Assembly: GCA_900473685.1 (NCBI GenBank)
Contig: UCNE01000003.1
Span: 62,001 to 126,000 of the forward strand
From: Hyphomicrobiales bacterium
GTDB lineage: Bacteria > Pseudomonadota > Alphaproteobacteria > Rhizobiales > Rhizobiaceae
Direction: 5' to 3'
Length of the DNA: 64,000 bases
Shown: positions 35,352-44,983 of the stretch, piece after piece
Layout of the letters: each line of letters begins with the position of its first letter
Numbering within the stretch: the stretch's first letter is position 1
The notes under the pieces: generated by a model
Databases searched by the model: none
Seen by the model: only the letters and a program-made list of their open reading frames with translations
Told to the model about the DNA's origin: nothing
Translations under genes and position numbers: made by a program

Positions 35352-35858
35352 ATGTTCATGAAAAAGCACGATCTCGTCTATCTCACCGAAGACGCTTCCC
35401 ACGACGCAGCTATCGAAATCATCAATGAAGAAGCATTCGGCCCCGGCCGGTTTGCGCGCGCTGCTGCCCGTATCCGCGAGCAGGGGCCGCATGATCTCAC
35501 GCTGTCCTTCGTCTGCGCCGACGATGGCGAGACAATCGCCTCGGTGCGGATGACCCCGGTGATGGCGGGTTCGATCAAGGGCCATCTGCTTGGCCCGCTC
35601 GCTGTCCGCCCATCGCACAAGAACCGGGGCATTGGCCGCGAACTGGTGCGGATCGCTGTCGAGGCGGCGCGGCGTAAGGGTTCGCAATGTGTCATCCTCG
35701 TCGGTGATCCGCCCTATTACCAGCCGCTCGGTTTCGAGAAGGTCGCCTATGGCGCGCTAACGTTTCCGGGGCCGGTCGATCCGAACCGCGTGCTGGTCGT
35801 GCCGATGACCGAGGGCGTTCATGAAGGCCTGAAGGGCGACATTCACTGGCGCGAATAG
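35352..35858 (+). CDS. GNAT-family N-acetyltransferase
   Basis: A 168-residue acetyl-CoA-dependent transferase with the GNAT motif A (LLGPLAVRPSHKNRGIGRELVRIAVEAARRKGSQCVIL), which carries the acetyl-CoA-binding R/Q-x-x-G-x-G/A variant (NRGIG). The C-terminus, GDPPYYQPLGFEKVAYGALTFPGPV, resembles YhbS-type acetyltransferases. The acceptor is unknown. A second ATG two codons in is equally possible. It is followed by a hairpin that may end its transcript. Confidence 0.85.
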   Translation: MFMKKHDLVYLTEDASHDAAIEIINEEAFGPGRFARAAARIREQGPHDLTLSFVCADDGETIASVRMTPVMAGSIKGHLLGPLAVRPSHKNRGIGRELVRIAVEAARRKGSQCVILVGDPPYYQPLGFEKVAYGALTFPGPVDPNRVLVVPMTEGVHEGLKGDIHWRE

Positions 35859-35921
35859 CGTCTTGGGGTCAATTGCCTGCGGATAGCCGCTGCGCTTCCC
35901 AATTCCGCCACAGTGGCTGCG

Positions 35922-35953
35922 AATATCCCGGTCATTGCAACCGGGATATTTTT
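35922..35953 (+). terminator. Intrinsic terminator abutting the GH5 start codon
   Basis: AATATCCCGGT (35922-35932) pairs perfectly with ACCGGGATATT (35940-35950), 7-nt loop, then T residues to 35953. The following ATG is at 35955, and the right arm contains the only GGGA that could serve as its ribosome-binding site. Confidence 0.7.
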
Positions 35954-35954
35954 G

Positions 35955-37127
35955 ATGCGTCTGCTGCCGGCCTTCATCTCCTCGCTTCTTCTTGCCACTT
36001 CGGCGTCTTCAGCCGATCTCATCCAGTTCTGGGACAAGCCGCAGCACGGTGGCAACAGCTTCAACCGGCTGCCACCGGATCAGGCCTATTTCGATGCTCT
36101 GAAAGGCTATGGCGCCACCTGGGTGCGGTTGTCCTATGACAAGTGGAAGCCTCAGAAACGCGATTTCCTGATTGGCGATGCCGACAAGTATGAGGGCATT
36201 CCGGCAAAGGACCTTGCGACGCTGAAGGCAACACTCGATCGTGCCGACAAGGCGGGTCTGAAGGTCGTCATCACGCCGTTGTCACTTCCGGGCATGCGCT
36301 GGGCGCAGAACAACGGCAACAAATTCGATGGCCGTTTGTGGCAGGACAAGGCCTGGTGGGCACGGTCTGCAGCCTTCTGGAAAGATCTTGCCGCTGCGCT
36401 CAAGGATCATCCGGGTGTGGCTGCCTATAACATCATCAACGAGCCGGCACCGGAAAAAAATAATGGCGTGGCCGAGCATGCCGGCGCCGACGCGATGAAG
36501 GCTTGGTATGCGAAGCAGAGCGATACTGCTCGCGACCTGCCGGCCTTTTACGAGACTGTGATCAAGGCCATCCGCGAGGTCGATCCGGCAACGCCGATCA
36601 TGGCGGACGCCGGCTGGTATGCGGCGGCCGATGCCTTCAGCTATTGGCCAAAGCCGCTCACCGACGGCAAGGTGCTTTACAGCTTCCATATGTATGAGCC
36701 CTATGCGGCGACCAGCGCGCCGAACATGAAGCGCGACAAGCCATACGCCTATCCGGGCAAGGTTCCCTTCGGCGAGGCCGAGGAGAACTGGGACCGCGAG
36801 CGGGTCGCCGCCTATCTCAAACTTCCGATCGACTGGGCCGACAGCCACAACGTGCCGCGCAACCGCATGGTGGCAGGCGAGTTCGGCTGCATGCGCCGCT
36901 GGGAAGGGTGCAAGAGCTATCTCGAGGATGTCCTGACCTCGTTTGACGATAACAAGCTGCACTGGGCTTTCTACAGCTTTCGCGAGGACAGCTGGGACGG
37001 CATGGACTACGAACTTGGCGCGCAGAAGGTCAATTGGAAATACTGGGAAGCCATCGACGAGGGCAAGCCTGATCCGGTGAAGCGTAAACCGGGACCGGAA
37101 TTCGATCCGATTAGGAAGAGGCTGTAA
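35955..37127 (+). CDS. Secreted GH5-family glycoside hydrolase
   Basis: A 390-residue exported enzyme: a signal peptide (MRLLPAFISSLLLATSASSA) and a GH5-type TIM barrel. The acid/base Glu is in VAAYNIINEPAPE (residue about 170) and the nucleophile Glu is in RMVAGEFGCMRR (about 313); a conserved HMYEP segment lies between them. It is probably an endo-beta-glucanase or mannanase-like hydrolase acting in the periplasm or outside. The chosen start opens the signal peptide. A longer frame from 35913 exists but would run through a terminator hairpin. Confidence 0.85.
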   Translation: MRLLPAFISSLLLATSASSADLIQFWDKPQHGGNSFNRLPPDQAYFDALKGYGATWVRLSYDKWKPQKRDFLIGDADKYEGIPAKDLATLKATLDRADKAGLKVVITPLSLPGMRWAQNNGNKFDGRLWQDKAWWARSAAFWKDLAAALKDHPGVAAYNIINEPAPEKNNGVAEHAGADAMKAWYAKQSDTARDLPAFYETVIKAIREVDPATPIMADAGWYAAADAFSYWPKPLTDGKVLYSFHMYEPYAATSAPNMKRDKPYAYPGKVPFGEAEENWDRERVAAYLKLPIDWADSHNVPRNRMVAGEFGCMRRWEGCKSYLEDVLTSFDDNKLHWAFYSFREDSWDGMDYELGAQKVNWKYWEAIDEGKPDPVKRKPGPEFDPIRKRL

Positions 37128-37177
37128 CGGGTCGCGGTAGGGGACATACGGGAATACCAGACGCTATCGACGCTTCT

Positions 37178-37290
37178 GCCCCTCACCCTAACCCTCTCCC
37201 CGCAAGCGGGGAGAGGGGATGATGGAGTTTGCGGCTTGTCCCTTCTCCCCGTTCACGGGGAGAAGGTGGCCGAAAGGCCGGATGAGGGGC
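37178..37290. repeat. Palindromic intergenic repeat
   Basis: Outer arms GCCCCTCA (37178-37185) and TGAGGGGC (37283-37290) enclose two hairpins: CCCTCTCCCCG-CAAG-CGGGGAGAGGG (37192-37217) and CCTTCTCCCCGTTCACGGGGAGAAGG (37241-37266). This cloverleaf-like element is of a type common between genes in Rhizobiaceae. It separates the convergent GH5 and 37371-39440 genes and may also stop transcription. Confidence 0.8.
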
Positions 37291-37370
37291 CGTTACCGGG
37301 AATTCGATAGTTAGTCGTGTATCCAGGTGAAGAACCGGCTGGCGGCGGAGTGCCGCCGCCGCCAATAAAT

Positions 37371-39440
37371 TCACCGCCCCTCGCGATGCCAAGTGGCCGA
37401 GAGCACGAACAGCAGAGCCGCCAAGCCGAGGAACCCGGCGAACAGCGACAGCGAATTGATGCCCTTCAGCACTGTCTCATCGGTCATGCGCAGCGACATC
37501 CGCTGTGCATCTGCGACGCGGACGGTGCCGCGGACCGGCAGGATTTGCGGGACATCGACCGGCCCCTCGGTACTGGCAAGACGGTGTACCAGCCCCTTGG
37601 TCTTTTCTGCCCAGGGGGCCAACGTTTCCGTGGTCGAGATCGTCGCCTTGAACTCCGGCGCATCGACGCTGCCGACATGCACCAGCGTGTTGAGGTCGCC
37701 ATTGGTCACTTCGAACAATCCGGTTTCGGCGGTGCGGACGCTGGCCTTGTAGAGACCCGGCTCGCTTTCCTTAAGCGGTACCTGGTCGGTCTTGCCGGAA
37801 GGGTAAGTGAGGCTTGCCACGCCCGGATCACCGGCAATGGTCTGGCGGGCGATTTCGAGGGTGCGGCCGCTGGCATGCGCCGTCAGCGCTTCTTCTTCCA
37901 GCGCCGGTTCCTGCATCAGCCAGTGGGCGGTACGGCGATAGAGCGAAACACTCGGGCCGCCGCCTTCAAAGCCGCGCGCCCAGAGCCAGCCCTGATCGGA
38001 AAGCAGCATGGCGACGCGGCCCTTGCCGACGCGGTTCAGCACCAGCAACGGCTTGCCATCGGCCGCCTGCATGACGGTTTGGCCGAGCGGTTTATCGACA
38101 TCGACCGTGCGGAACCAGCGGCCCCAATGCGGCGGCTCGCTGTCGGCGCCTTCCAGCCCACGGGTAACCGGATGTTTCTTTCCCTCGTCCGACAGCCGCG
38201 GATAGAAGGCTTTCTCATTCATGAAGCCGGTCGGACTTGCGGGCAGCACAGCCGATAGCGGGGTTGTGGCAATCGAATCATCACCCGCATGTTCCGGGCC
38301 TGCAGCGATCAGCAGCGCACCGCCGTTTTCGACATATTGGGCGATGTTGTCATAGTAGAGGATCGGCAGCACACCGCGATGCTGGTAGCGGTCGAAGATG
38401 ATCAGGTCGAATTCTTTGATCTTGTCGACGAACAGTTCACGGGTTGGGAAGGCGATCAGCGACAATTCGTTGATCGGCGTGCCGTCCTGTTTTTCCGGCG
38501 GCCGCAGAATGGTGAAGTGGACGAGATCGACGGCGGCATCGGACTTCAAGAGGTTGCGCCATGCCCGTTCACCCGAATGCGGTTCGCCCGAAACCAGCAG
38601 AACGCGCAGATTTTCACGGATACCATCGATGACATGGACGGCGCGGTTGTTGGCCTCCGTTACTTCACCAGCGACAGGGGCGACGGAAAACTCGAGGATA
38701 TTGTTGCCGCCGCGCGGTACGGTAAACGTGAAGGGCACATCTGTGCCGGGCTCGGCCATTTCCGTGGCGATCTCGTTGCCGTTCAGGCTGATGGTCACTT
38801 CCGCTGTGCCGCCGGGCGCTTTTCCGTCATCGGCGATGCGGAACGTCACCTTCTGCTCCTCGCCGACAATGCCGAAGCGCGGACCGCTGACGATCTCGAC
38901 GCGGCGGTCGAATTCATCCGGTTTACCGGTGATCAGGCCATGGACCGGGGCATCGAAGCCGAGCGGCTGGTTGATGTCGGGAACGTCGTGGATCTGGCCG
39001 TCGGTGATGAAGATCGCCCCGCCAACGCGGGCAGGCGGCACGTCGGCGAGCGCGGTCTGGAGGGCGGTAAACAGCTTGGTTGAGGGCGTTTCGGTGTTCT
39101 CGTCATCAGCGGCCTCGACGATGCGGGCCTCGATCTGCGGGAATTTGGCCAGCCGTTGTTTCAGCGTCGCCAGCGCTTCATCGGTCATGGCGCGGCGGCC
39201 GGCATTGTCCTGGCTCTGGCTGCGGTCGACGACGACGCCGACAATGGTGGAAAGCGGTTCGCGTTCCTCTTGAAAGAATACCGGATTGGCGACGGCAAGG
39301 ATCAAAGCTGCGAGTGCCGCCGTCCGGAAGGTGGCGCCGCGCACTCCGCGCCAGAAGCCGAGTGTCGACAACAGGACTGCGGCGAGCGCCAGCACGGCGA
39401 TGAAAGGCCATGGGATCAGGGGCTGGAAGTCGAGTGTCAT
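37371..39440 (-). CDS. Membrane protein with glutamine-amidotransferase-like domain, MoxR operon
   Basis: A 689-residue protein with two N-terminal hydrophobic helices (about 12-30 and 38-55) and one C-terminal helix (about 662-682). Between them is a large periplasmic-type region: a von Willebrand A-like segment early on (VVVDRSQSQD near residue 70; GGAIFITDGQIHD near 140), then a class I glutamine amidotransferase-like fold (LRVLLVSGEPHSGERAWRNLL; FDLIIFDRYQHRG; GALLIAAGPEHAG). The MIDAS-like DxSxS is only partly kept (DRSQS). It is the last gene of the moxR-DUF58-DUF4159 operon, 10 bp after its neighbour. Role unknown; probably part of a membrane chaperone-like complex. Confidence 0.75.
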   Translation of the reverse strand: MTLDFQPLIPWPFIAVLALAAVLLSTLGFWRGVRGATFRTAALAALILAVANPVFFQEEREPLSTIVGVVVDRSQSQDNAGRRAMTDEALATLKQRLAKFPQIEARIVEAADDENTETPSTKLFTALQTALADVPPARVGGAIFITDGQIHDVPDINQPLGFDAPVHGLITGKPDEFDRRVEIVSGPRFGIVGEEQKVTFRIADDGKAPGGTAEVTISLNGNEIATEMAEPGTDVPFTFTVPRGGNNILEFSVAPVAGEVTEANNRAVHVIDGIRENLRVLLVSGEPHSGERAWRNLLKSDAAVDLVHFTILRPPEKQDGTPINELSLIAFPTRELFVDKIKEFDLIIFDRYQHRGVLPILYYDNIAQYVENGGALLIAAGPEHAGDDSIATTPLSAVLPASPTGFMNEKAFYPRLSDEGKKHPVTRGLEGADSEPPHWGRWFRTVDVDKPLGQTVMQAADGKPLLVLNRVGKGRVAMLLSDQGWLWARGFEGGGPSVSLYRRTAHWLMQEPALEEEALTAHASGRTLEIARQTIAGDPGVASLTYPSGKTDQVPLKESEPGLYKASVRTAETGLFEVTNGDLNTLVHVGSVDAPEFKATISTTETLAPWAEKTKGLVHRLASTEGPVDVPQILPVRGTVRVADAQRMSLRMTDETVLKGINSLSLFAGFLGLAALLFVLSATWHREGR

Positions 39441-39450
39441 AAGCTTGCCC

Positions 39451-42258
39451 TCACTGGCCTAGCCGTTCGAGCAGAGCGGGGATATGCACCTGATCGGCCT
39501 TGTAGTTGCCGGTCAGCATATACATCATGATGTTGACGCCGGAGCGGAAGGCGAGTTCGCGCTGCTGTTCGTCTGGTGGCACGGTCGGCAAAAGCGGCAT
39601 GCCATTGCTGTCGATCGCCCAGGCGCCGGCAAAATCATTGCCGGTAATCATGATCGGCGAAACGCCGTCGCCCGACCGCGCCGGCCTGCCGGTCGGCTGC
39701 GATCCATTGTCCGGCTGTGCCTCGATCCACAGAGGGCTGCCATTGTAGCGGCCGGGAAAATTCGACAGCAGATAGAAGGATTTGGTCAGCACGTTGTCGG
39801 CCGGAACCGGTTCCAGCGGCGGAATGTCGAGATCGGCAAGGATCGCCTGTAAACGCTCGGAATTGGGGCTTGTGCCGGAACCGGATGATAGCGACGAAAA
39901 CTGGTCGCGCGTGTCGAACAGCACGGTGCCGCCCGAGCGCATATAGGCATCGATCCGGCTGATCGCCGCAGGGCTTGGCATCGGCGCGTTGGCCGATACC
40001 GGCCAGTAGATCAGCGAATAGAATGCCAGTTCGTCCGAGGCAATATCGAGGCCGATCGGCGGGCCGGGTTCCAGTGTTGTGCGGTACGTAAGGAAATCAG
40101 TCAGGCCAGCAAGGCCGCGTTCTGACAGGCGGTCGACATCGGCTTCACCGGTGATGACATAGGCAAGATGGGTCTTGTCCAGTTGCCGCAGGATGATGTC
40201 GTCACCGGGTTTGCTGTCGTCGGCAAGGGATTGGCCGGGCGTGGCGACAAGTGCGCCTGCCGCGAGTGCCAGCACGATTGCCGCCGCCGCTGGCATTCTC
40301 AGCCGGGCAAAGGCGCCCCCCATGAACAGGACCACGGCGGAATCGACCAGCAACATGATCAGCGCTGCGGCAAACAGCCATGGTTTCATCGACCACGCCT
40401 CGGCGCCGATAAGGGGCTCGGACGTGTAGGGAATGGACAGGCCGCTGGCATTGATCGGCTTCAATTCCGCGTCGTGGGGCAAAAGGTTCAGTGCGGTAAA
40501 TCCCTCTTCCGAGCCATAAAGACCGGGCGGATGCTCGGCACTGGAAACCGGAGTGGTTCCGGCGGACAATTCGAGTGGCCGGGCCTTGCCGGTTTCGCTG
40601 ATCAGCACACCATTTGCATTGAGCAGACGATAGGGCGCCAGCGTCTGGCCCTTTGCTGCACCTTCGCTGGCGACGCCGCCGCTACGCGACAACTGGACAC
40701 TGCGGCGCAACATCTCGACGAAATCGCCTGATATCGGCAGGTTCGACCATGTCGCTTCAGCGCTGACATGGAAGAGAATGATGCGGCCGGCCCCTTGTGT
40801 CTTGGTTGTTACCAGCGGCGTGCCATCGGCAAGGCTTGCCCAGGTGCGCGCGGACAGATCGGCGGTCGGCTCGGCCAGCACTTGCCGTTTAACCAAGATG
40901 CCCTCCGGCCTTGGCATGCCCGCAAACGGGCTGAGCGCCGGATAGTCGGCCAAAGGTTGCGGCTCGGACCAGGAAAGCGCGCCGCCAAGCGCGCGTTCGC
41001 CCTGCCGCAGCGTCACCGGCACCAGTGGATCGTCAGCGGGGGCTGCGGCCAGACGCGGACCGGCAAACCGGACCAGCGTGCCGCCATTTTCGATCCACTT
41101 GGTGATCGGTCCGTAGGTTTCTTCCGGCAGGCGGCCGATATCGGCCATGATCAGCATCGACGGTTTTTGCGCCAGAAGTTCCGGGATCGAAACCGCCATA
41201 TCGGCTTCATTCGGCTGAATCAGATCGGCATAAGGAGCGAGCGCCCGGTTGATATAGTAGAGCGGCGACAGCAGCGGCTGCGACTGGTCGCGGGCTTCGC
41301 CGCTGAGCAGCGCCACCCGGCGGCGGCGGAAGCCGTCATCGAGCAGGAACGTGCCACCTGCCGTCGCCAAACCATCGATGCCGACGCGCGCAAAATCATT
41401 CCGCAGCTCGAAGGGGGCGGCAAGCGTTGCCTTGGCAAGCCCTTCACCGGCAGCAAAAGCGACAGAGCCGTTGGCGATCGCCCGGCCGCGTGTGTCATAG
41501 GCGGTGACCGGCAGGGTGCGTGCGCCGGCCGTATCGAGGCGCGTGGCGCTGACCACCATCGATTCTGAATCATTGGCGGAGTTGCTGATCGCTACGGCCT
41601 GATCCTTGCCGCCCTCGATCAGCCTGAAATTTCCAGGCGAAAGCGCTGCAAGCTCCGTCATGACCTTGCCGTCAGCGGCCTCGATACCGTCCGAAAGGAA
41701 GGCCAGGGTGCCAGGAGCCGTTCCATCAAGTGCTGTCTTCAGCGCATTGACGGCTGTTTCCCTGTCCGGGCGCAGCGGTTGCGGCGTTGCGGCAGCAAGG
41801 CGGTTGCGGGCGGTCAAGGCTGATCCGGGTACGGCATTGTGATCCTGGTCGGCGGTAAAGACGACGGCGACCGGCAGGTCTTTCTCCTCGGCATCACTGA
41901 TCAACGCATCGGCGGTTTCGACCCGGCGCTGCCAGTCGGGCGACGTCGCCCAGCTGTTGTCGATCACCAGCGCCAGCGGGCCGCTGCCCGAAAGCGTGTT
42001 GGAGCGCGGATTGAACACCGGGTCAGCAATGGCAAAAATGATGGCGGCCGCCATCAGCATGCGCAGCAGCGTCAGCCACCACGGGCTTTTCGACGGTGTT
42101 TCCTCGCGTTTCAGAACGCTGGCAAGAATGCGCAGCGGCGGAAACACCTCCACCACCGGTTTGGGCGGCGTCATGCGCAGCAGCCACCAGATCGCCGGAA
42201 GCGCAACGAGCGCTGCAAGCATCAGCGGATTGGCGAAGATGAACGGCAGGAAGCTCAC
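39451..42258 (-). CDS. BatA-like N-terminus plus DUF4159 membrane protein, MoxR operon
   Basis: A 935-residue protein. Residues 1-75 match the aerotolerance-regulator BatA N-terminal membrane segment (ANPLMLAALVALPAIWWLLRMTPPKP). A VWA-like region follows (LALVIDNSWATSPDWQRRVE). A pair of membrane helices near residues 635-690 precedes the C-terminal DUF4159 domain (HLAYVITGEADVDRLSERGLAGLTDFL; GGTVLFDTRDQ). The VWA metal site is incomplete. It overlaps the DUF58 gene by 4 bp, so the subunits are produced together. Confidence 0.85.
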   Translation of the reverse strand: MSFLPFIFANPLMLAALVALPAIWWLLRMTPPKPVVEVFPPLRILASVLKREETPSKSPWWLTLLRMLMAAAIIFAIADPVFNPRSNTLSGSGPLALVIDNSWATSPDWQRRVETADALISDAEEKDLPVAVVFTADQDHNAVPGSALTARNRLAAATPQPLRPDRETAVNALKTALDGTAPGTLAFLSDGIEAADGKVMTELAALSPGNFRLIEGGKDQAVAISNSANDSESMVVSATRLDTAGARTLPVTAYDTRGRAIANGSVAFAAGEGLAKATLAAPFELRNDFARVGIDGLATAGGTFLLDDGFRRRRVALLSGEARDQSQPLLSPLYYINRALAPYADLIQPNEADMAVSIPELLAQKPSMLIMADIGRLPEETYGPITKWIENGGTLVRFAGPRLAAAPADDPLVPVTLRQGERALGGALSWSEPQPLADYPALSPFAGMPRPEGILVKRQVLAEPTADLSARTWASLADGTPLVTTKTQGAGRIILFHVSAEATWSNLPISGDFVEMLRRSVQLSRSGGVASEGAAKGQTLAPYRLLNANGVLISETGKARPLELSAGTTPVSSAEHPPGLYGSEEGFTALNLLPHDAELKPINASGLSIPYTSEPLIGAEAWSMKPWLFAAALIMLLVDSAVVLFMGGAFARLRMPAAAAIVLALAAGALVATPGQSLADDSKPGDDIILRQLDKTHLAYVITGEADVDRLSERGLAGLTDFLTYRTTLEPGPPIGLDIASDELAFYSLIYWPVSANAPMPSPAAISRIDAYMRSGGTVLFDTRDQFSSLSSGSGTSPNSERLQAILADLDIPPLEPVPADNVLTKSFYLLSNFPGRYNGSPLWIEAQPDNGSQPTGRPARSGDGVSPIMITGNDFAGAWAIDSNGMPLLPTVPPDEQQRELAFRSGVNIMMYMLTGNYKADQVHIPALLERLGQ

Positions 42259-43175
42259 AGCTGGCCTCCATGCGTGGCGCGTCCGGGCATGCCGGAAAGA
42301 TACATGTGCACGGCGACCAGCGCCTCGGAGGCAAGATGATCGGTGCGGTGTGGTGTGAACGTCCAGCCGAGATGGCGCAGGTTTTCGCCTAGACTGTCGC
42401 GTCGGGCGATATAGGCGCGGCGGTAGTCATCGCGGACGATTTCGGCGCGGCCGGCGGTCAGTCTCTCGCCGGTCTCCGGATCGGTGAATTCGGTGCGCCC
42501 GGCATAGGGAAAGCTTTCTTCGGCCGGGTCGGCGATCTCGATGACATGACCGCGCAGGCCGCGCCGGGCCAGCGGTCCGAGACGCGCCATGATCTGGTCG
42601 GCCGGATCGAGGAAATCACCGATCAGAACCAGATCGCTCATGCCACGGATCATCGCCGTCTGCGGCAGGCCGCCGGAAAGCGGCGTATGCATCAGCGCGG
42701 TCGCCAGCCGTTCGGCGGCATTGCGGGCCGACACCGGCTCCATGACGCCGGGGCAGCCGATCCGTTCACCGGACCGGGCAAGGATTTCGGCTAGTGCCAG
42801 CATCAGCACCAGCGCCCGGCTCTCCTTGGAGACCGAACCGAACTTCGACTTGTACATCATCGACGGCGACAGGTCGGCCCAGAGCCAGATGGTGTGGGCC
42901 GCTTCCCATTCGCGGTCGCGCACATAGGTATGATCGTCGCGTGCCGAGCGGCGCCAGTCGATGCGCGATAGGCTCTCGCCATCGCTATAGGGCCGGAACT
43001 GCCAGAAGTTTTCGCCAATGCCACGCTTGCGGCGGCCGTGCCAGCCGGAAATCACCGTATTGGCGATGCGCTTTGCCTCGACCATGCAATCCGGGATCAG
43101 CCGGGCACGGCTTTGCGCCCGGGAAAGAACGTCTCCGGACGGTGTCGGCTCGACGATTTGGCCTATGGCAGCCAT
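42255..43175 (-). CDS. DUF58 domain-containing protein, MoxR operon
   Basis: A 306-residue cytosolic protein with the DUF58 signature SLSRIDWRRSARDDHTYVRDREWE near residue 70, followed by a VWA-like fold (TIWLWADLSPSMMYKS; DLVLIGDFLDP). DUF58 proteins occur with MoxR ATPases, which are thought to insert metals or mature protein complexes. It starts 3 bp after moxR ends and overlaps the next gene by 4 bp. Confidence 0.88.
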   Translation of the reverse strand: MAAIGQIVEPTPSGDVLSRAQSRARLIPDCMVEAKRIANTVISGWHGRRKRGIGENFWQFRPYSDGESLSRIDWRRSARDDHTYVRDREWEAAHTIWLWADLSPSMMYKSKFGSVSKESRALVLMLALAEILARSGERIGCPGVMEPVSARNAAERLATALMHTPLSGGLPQTAMIRGMSDLVLIGDFLDPADQIMARLGPLARRGLRGHVIEIADPAEESFPYAGRTEFTDPETGERLTAGRAEIVRDDYRRAYIARRDSLGENLRHLGWTFTPHRTDHLASEALVAVHMYLSGMPGRATHGGQL

Positions 43176-43178
43176 TCA

Positions 43179-44192
43179 TTATCCCTTGGCTTGCTTGACC
43201 AGACCGGTAATCACGTCCCGCACCGACATGCCTTCCGCCCGGGCTGCGAATGTCAGCGCCATGCGGTGCTGCAGCACCGGTTCGGCTAGCGCCATGATGT
43301 CATCGATGGATGGCGCAAGCCTGCCGTCATAAAGGGCGCGGGCGCGGGCGCAGAGCATCAGCGACTGGCCGGCGCGCGGGCCGGGACCCCAGGCGACGTT
43401 CTTGTCGGTTTCGGCATTGCCGTTGCCGGGACGGGCCGAGCGCACCAGCGAAAGAATGGCATCGACCACCTTTTCGCTGACCGGCATCTGGCGGATCAAC
43501 TGCTGGATGTCCCTGAGCTGGGCGGCATCGATAACGCCACGCGCCTCGGCCTCATGCGTGCCGGTGGTTTCCAAGAGGATCTGCCGCTCGGCGGCAAGCT
43601 CGGGATAGCCGACATCGACCTGCATCAGGAAGCGGTCGAGCTGGGCCTCGGGCAGGGGATAGGTGCCTTCCTGCTCGAGCGGGTTCTGCGTGGCCAGCAC
43701 ATGGAAGGGCTGCGGCAGGTCGTTGCGCTGGCCAGCGACAGTCACGTGATATTCCTGCATGGCCTGCAACAGTGCCGATTGCGTGCGCGGGCTGGCGCGG
43801 TTGATTTCGTCGGCCATCAGAAGCTGGGTGAAAATCGGGCCAGGCACGAAGCGGAACGACCGGCGGCCATTCTCGTCCTGGTCCATGACTTCGGAACCAA
43901 GAATATCGGAGGGCATGAGGTCGGGCGTAAACTGGATACGGCTGGAATTCAGGCCAAGCACGGTGCCGAGCGTCGAAACCAGCTTGGTCTTGGCAAGTCC
44001 GGGAACGCCGACCAGCAGCGCATGACCGCCGGAGAGCACCGCAAGCAAGGTCTGCTCGACGACGCTTTCCTGGCCGAAGATTACCTTGCCGACTTCCTTG
44101 CGGATCAGCGCGATCTCGCCCAGCGCCTTCTCGGCGGCGGCGATGATTGCCTTGTCATCGACCGCGCCGTCTGTCGTTTTCATCACACCCAT
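43179..44192 (-). CDS. MoxR-family AAA+ ATPase
   Basis: A 337-residue AAA+ protein: Walker A LLVGVPGLAKTKLVS (about residue 77), Walker B LLMADEINRASPRTQSALLQAMQE, sensor 1 VLATQNPLEQEGTYPLPEAQLDRF, and C-terminal lid RAGQSLMLCARARALYDGR. MoxR ATPases act as chaperones for VWA-domain partners, here the three downstream gene products. GGGAGA lies six bases before the ATG. It heads the operon and is divergent from the DUF1285 gene. Confidence 0.92.
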   Translation of the reverse strand: MGVMKTTDGAVDDKAIIAAAEKALGEIALIRKEVGKVIFGQESVVEQTLLAVLSGGHALLVGVPGLAKTKLVSTLGTVLGLNSSRIQFTPDLMPSDILGSEVMDQDENGRRSFRFVPGPIFTQLLMADEINRASPRTQSALLQAMQEYHVTVAGQRNDLPQPFHVLATQNPLEQEGTYPLPEAQLDRFLMQVDVGYPELAAERQILLETTGTHEAEARGVIDAAQLRDIQQLIRQMPVSEKVVDAILSLVRSARPGNGNAETDKNVAWGPGPRAGQSLMLCARARALYDGRLAPSIDDIMALAEPVLQHRMALTFAARAEGMSVRDVITGLVKQAKG

Positions 44193-44359
44193 TGTCTGTC
44201 TCCCGTGGCCGGCAACGGTGCCGAATCGCGAAAAGCGCGCTTTTCGTCTCTGTTTTTCAATCTATGCTCCGCCCGGTGGCTGACAAGACGGGGGTAACGC
44301 ACTATCTCGTGAGCCAGTGCTCGATAAAAAGCAAGAATAGGGCCAAACGGGACGGAACG

Positions 44360-44983
44360 ATGGCGGATGCGGAAATACATCAAGCGGGCGACGCGGCAGG
44401 ACTTGCCGCGCTGATCACGCGCGCGGCCGGGCAGACCAATGGACAGACCAGGGGTTTACCGCCCGTGGAGCGCTGGAACCCGCCATTTTGCGGCGATATC
44501 GACATGGAAATCCGCGCCGATGGAACCTGGTTCTACATGGGCACGCCGATTAGCCGGCAGCCTCTGGTGCGGCTGTTTTCGACGGTTCTGCGCAAGGACG
44601 AGGACGGCAAGACCTATCTCGTAACTCCTGTGGAAAAACTGGGCATCCGCATCGCCGATGCACCCTTCGTTGCGGTCGAGATGAACGTCACGGAACGCAA
44701 CGGCGCGCCGGTCATCACCTTCCGCACCAATGTCGGCGATCTCGTCGAGGCCGGCCCGGATCATGAGCTTCGTTTCGTCGTGTATGGCGAGAACCGTGAA
44801 CTGAAACCCTATCTGCATGTGCGCGGACGGCTTGAAGCGCTGGTGTCCCGCGCCGTGATGTACGATCTGGTGGCGCTTGGCGAAACGGTTGATATCGGCG
44901 GTGTCGATATGTTCGCCGTCCGATCCGGCGGCATGACCTTTGCCGTCATGCCGGCCCAGGAACTGGAAGCGCTGTCGGCATGA
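44360..44983 (+). CDS. DUF1285 domain-containing protein
   Basis: A 207-residue cytosolic protein with the DUF1285 fold: RWNPPFCGDIDMEIRADGTWFYMGTPISRQPLVRLFSTVLRKDEDG followed by repeated beta segments (VEKLGIRIADAPFVAVEM). Function is unknown. It starts a three-gene run with 4-bp overlaps: DUF1285, CoA pyrophosphatase, CCA nucleotidyltransferase. I chose the ATG at 44360 because upstream codons are not protein-like. Confidence 0.85.
   Translation: MADAEIHQAGDAAGLAALITRAAGQTNGQTRGLPPVERWNPPFCGDIDMEIRADGTWFYMGTPISRQPLVRLFSTVLRKDEDGKTYLVTPVEKLGIRIADAPFVAVEMNVTERNGAPVITFRTNVGDLVEAGPDHELRFVVYGENRELKPYLHVRGRLEALVSRAVMYDLVALGETVDIGGVDMFAVRSGGMTFAVMPAQELEALSA

Noticed and set aside
37178..37290. 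Insertion-sequence remnant
   Set aside because: No transposase fragment or target duplication; it fits a short palindromic intergenic element.
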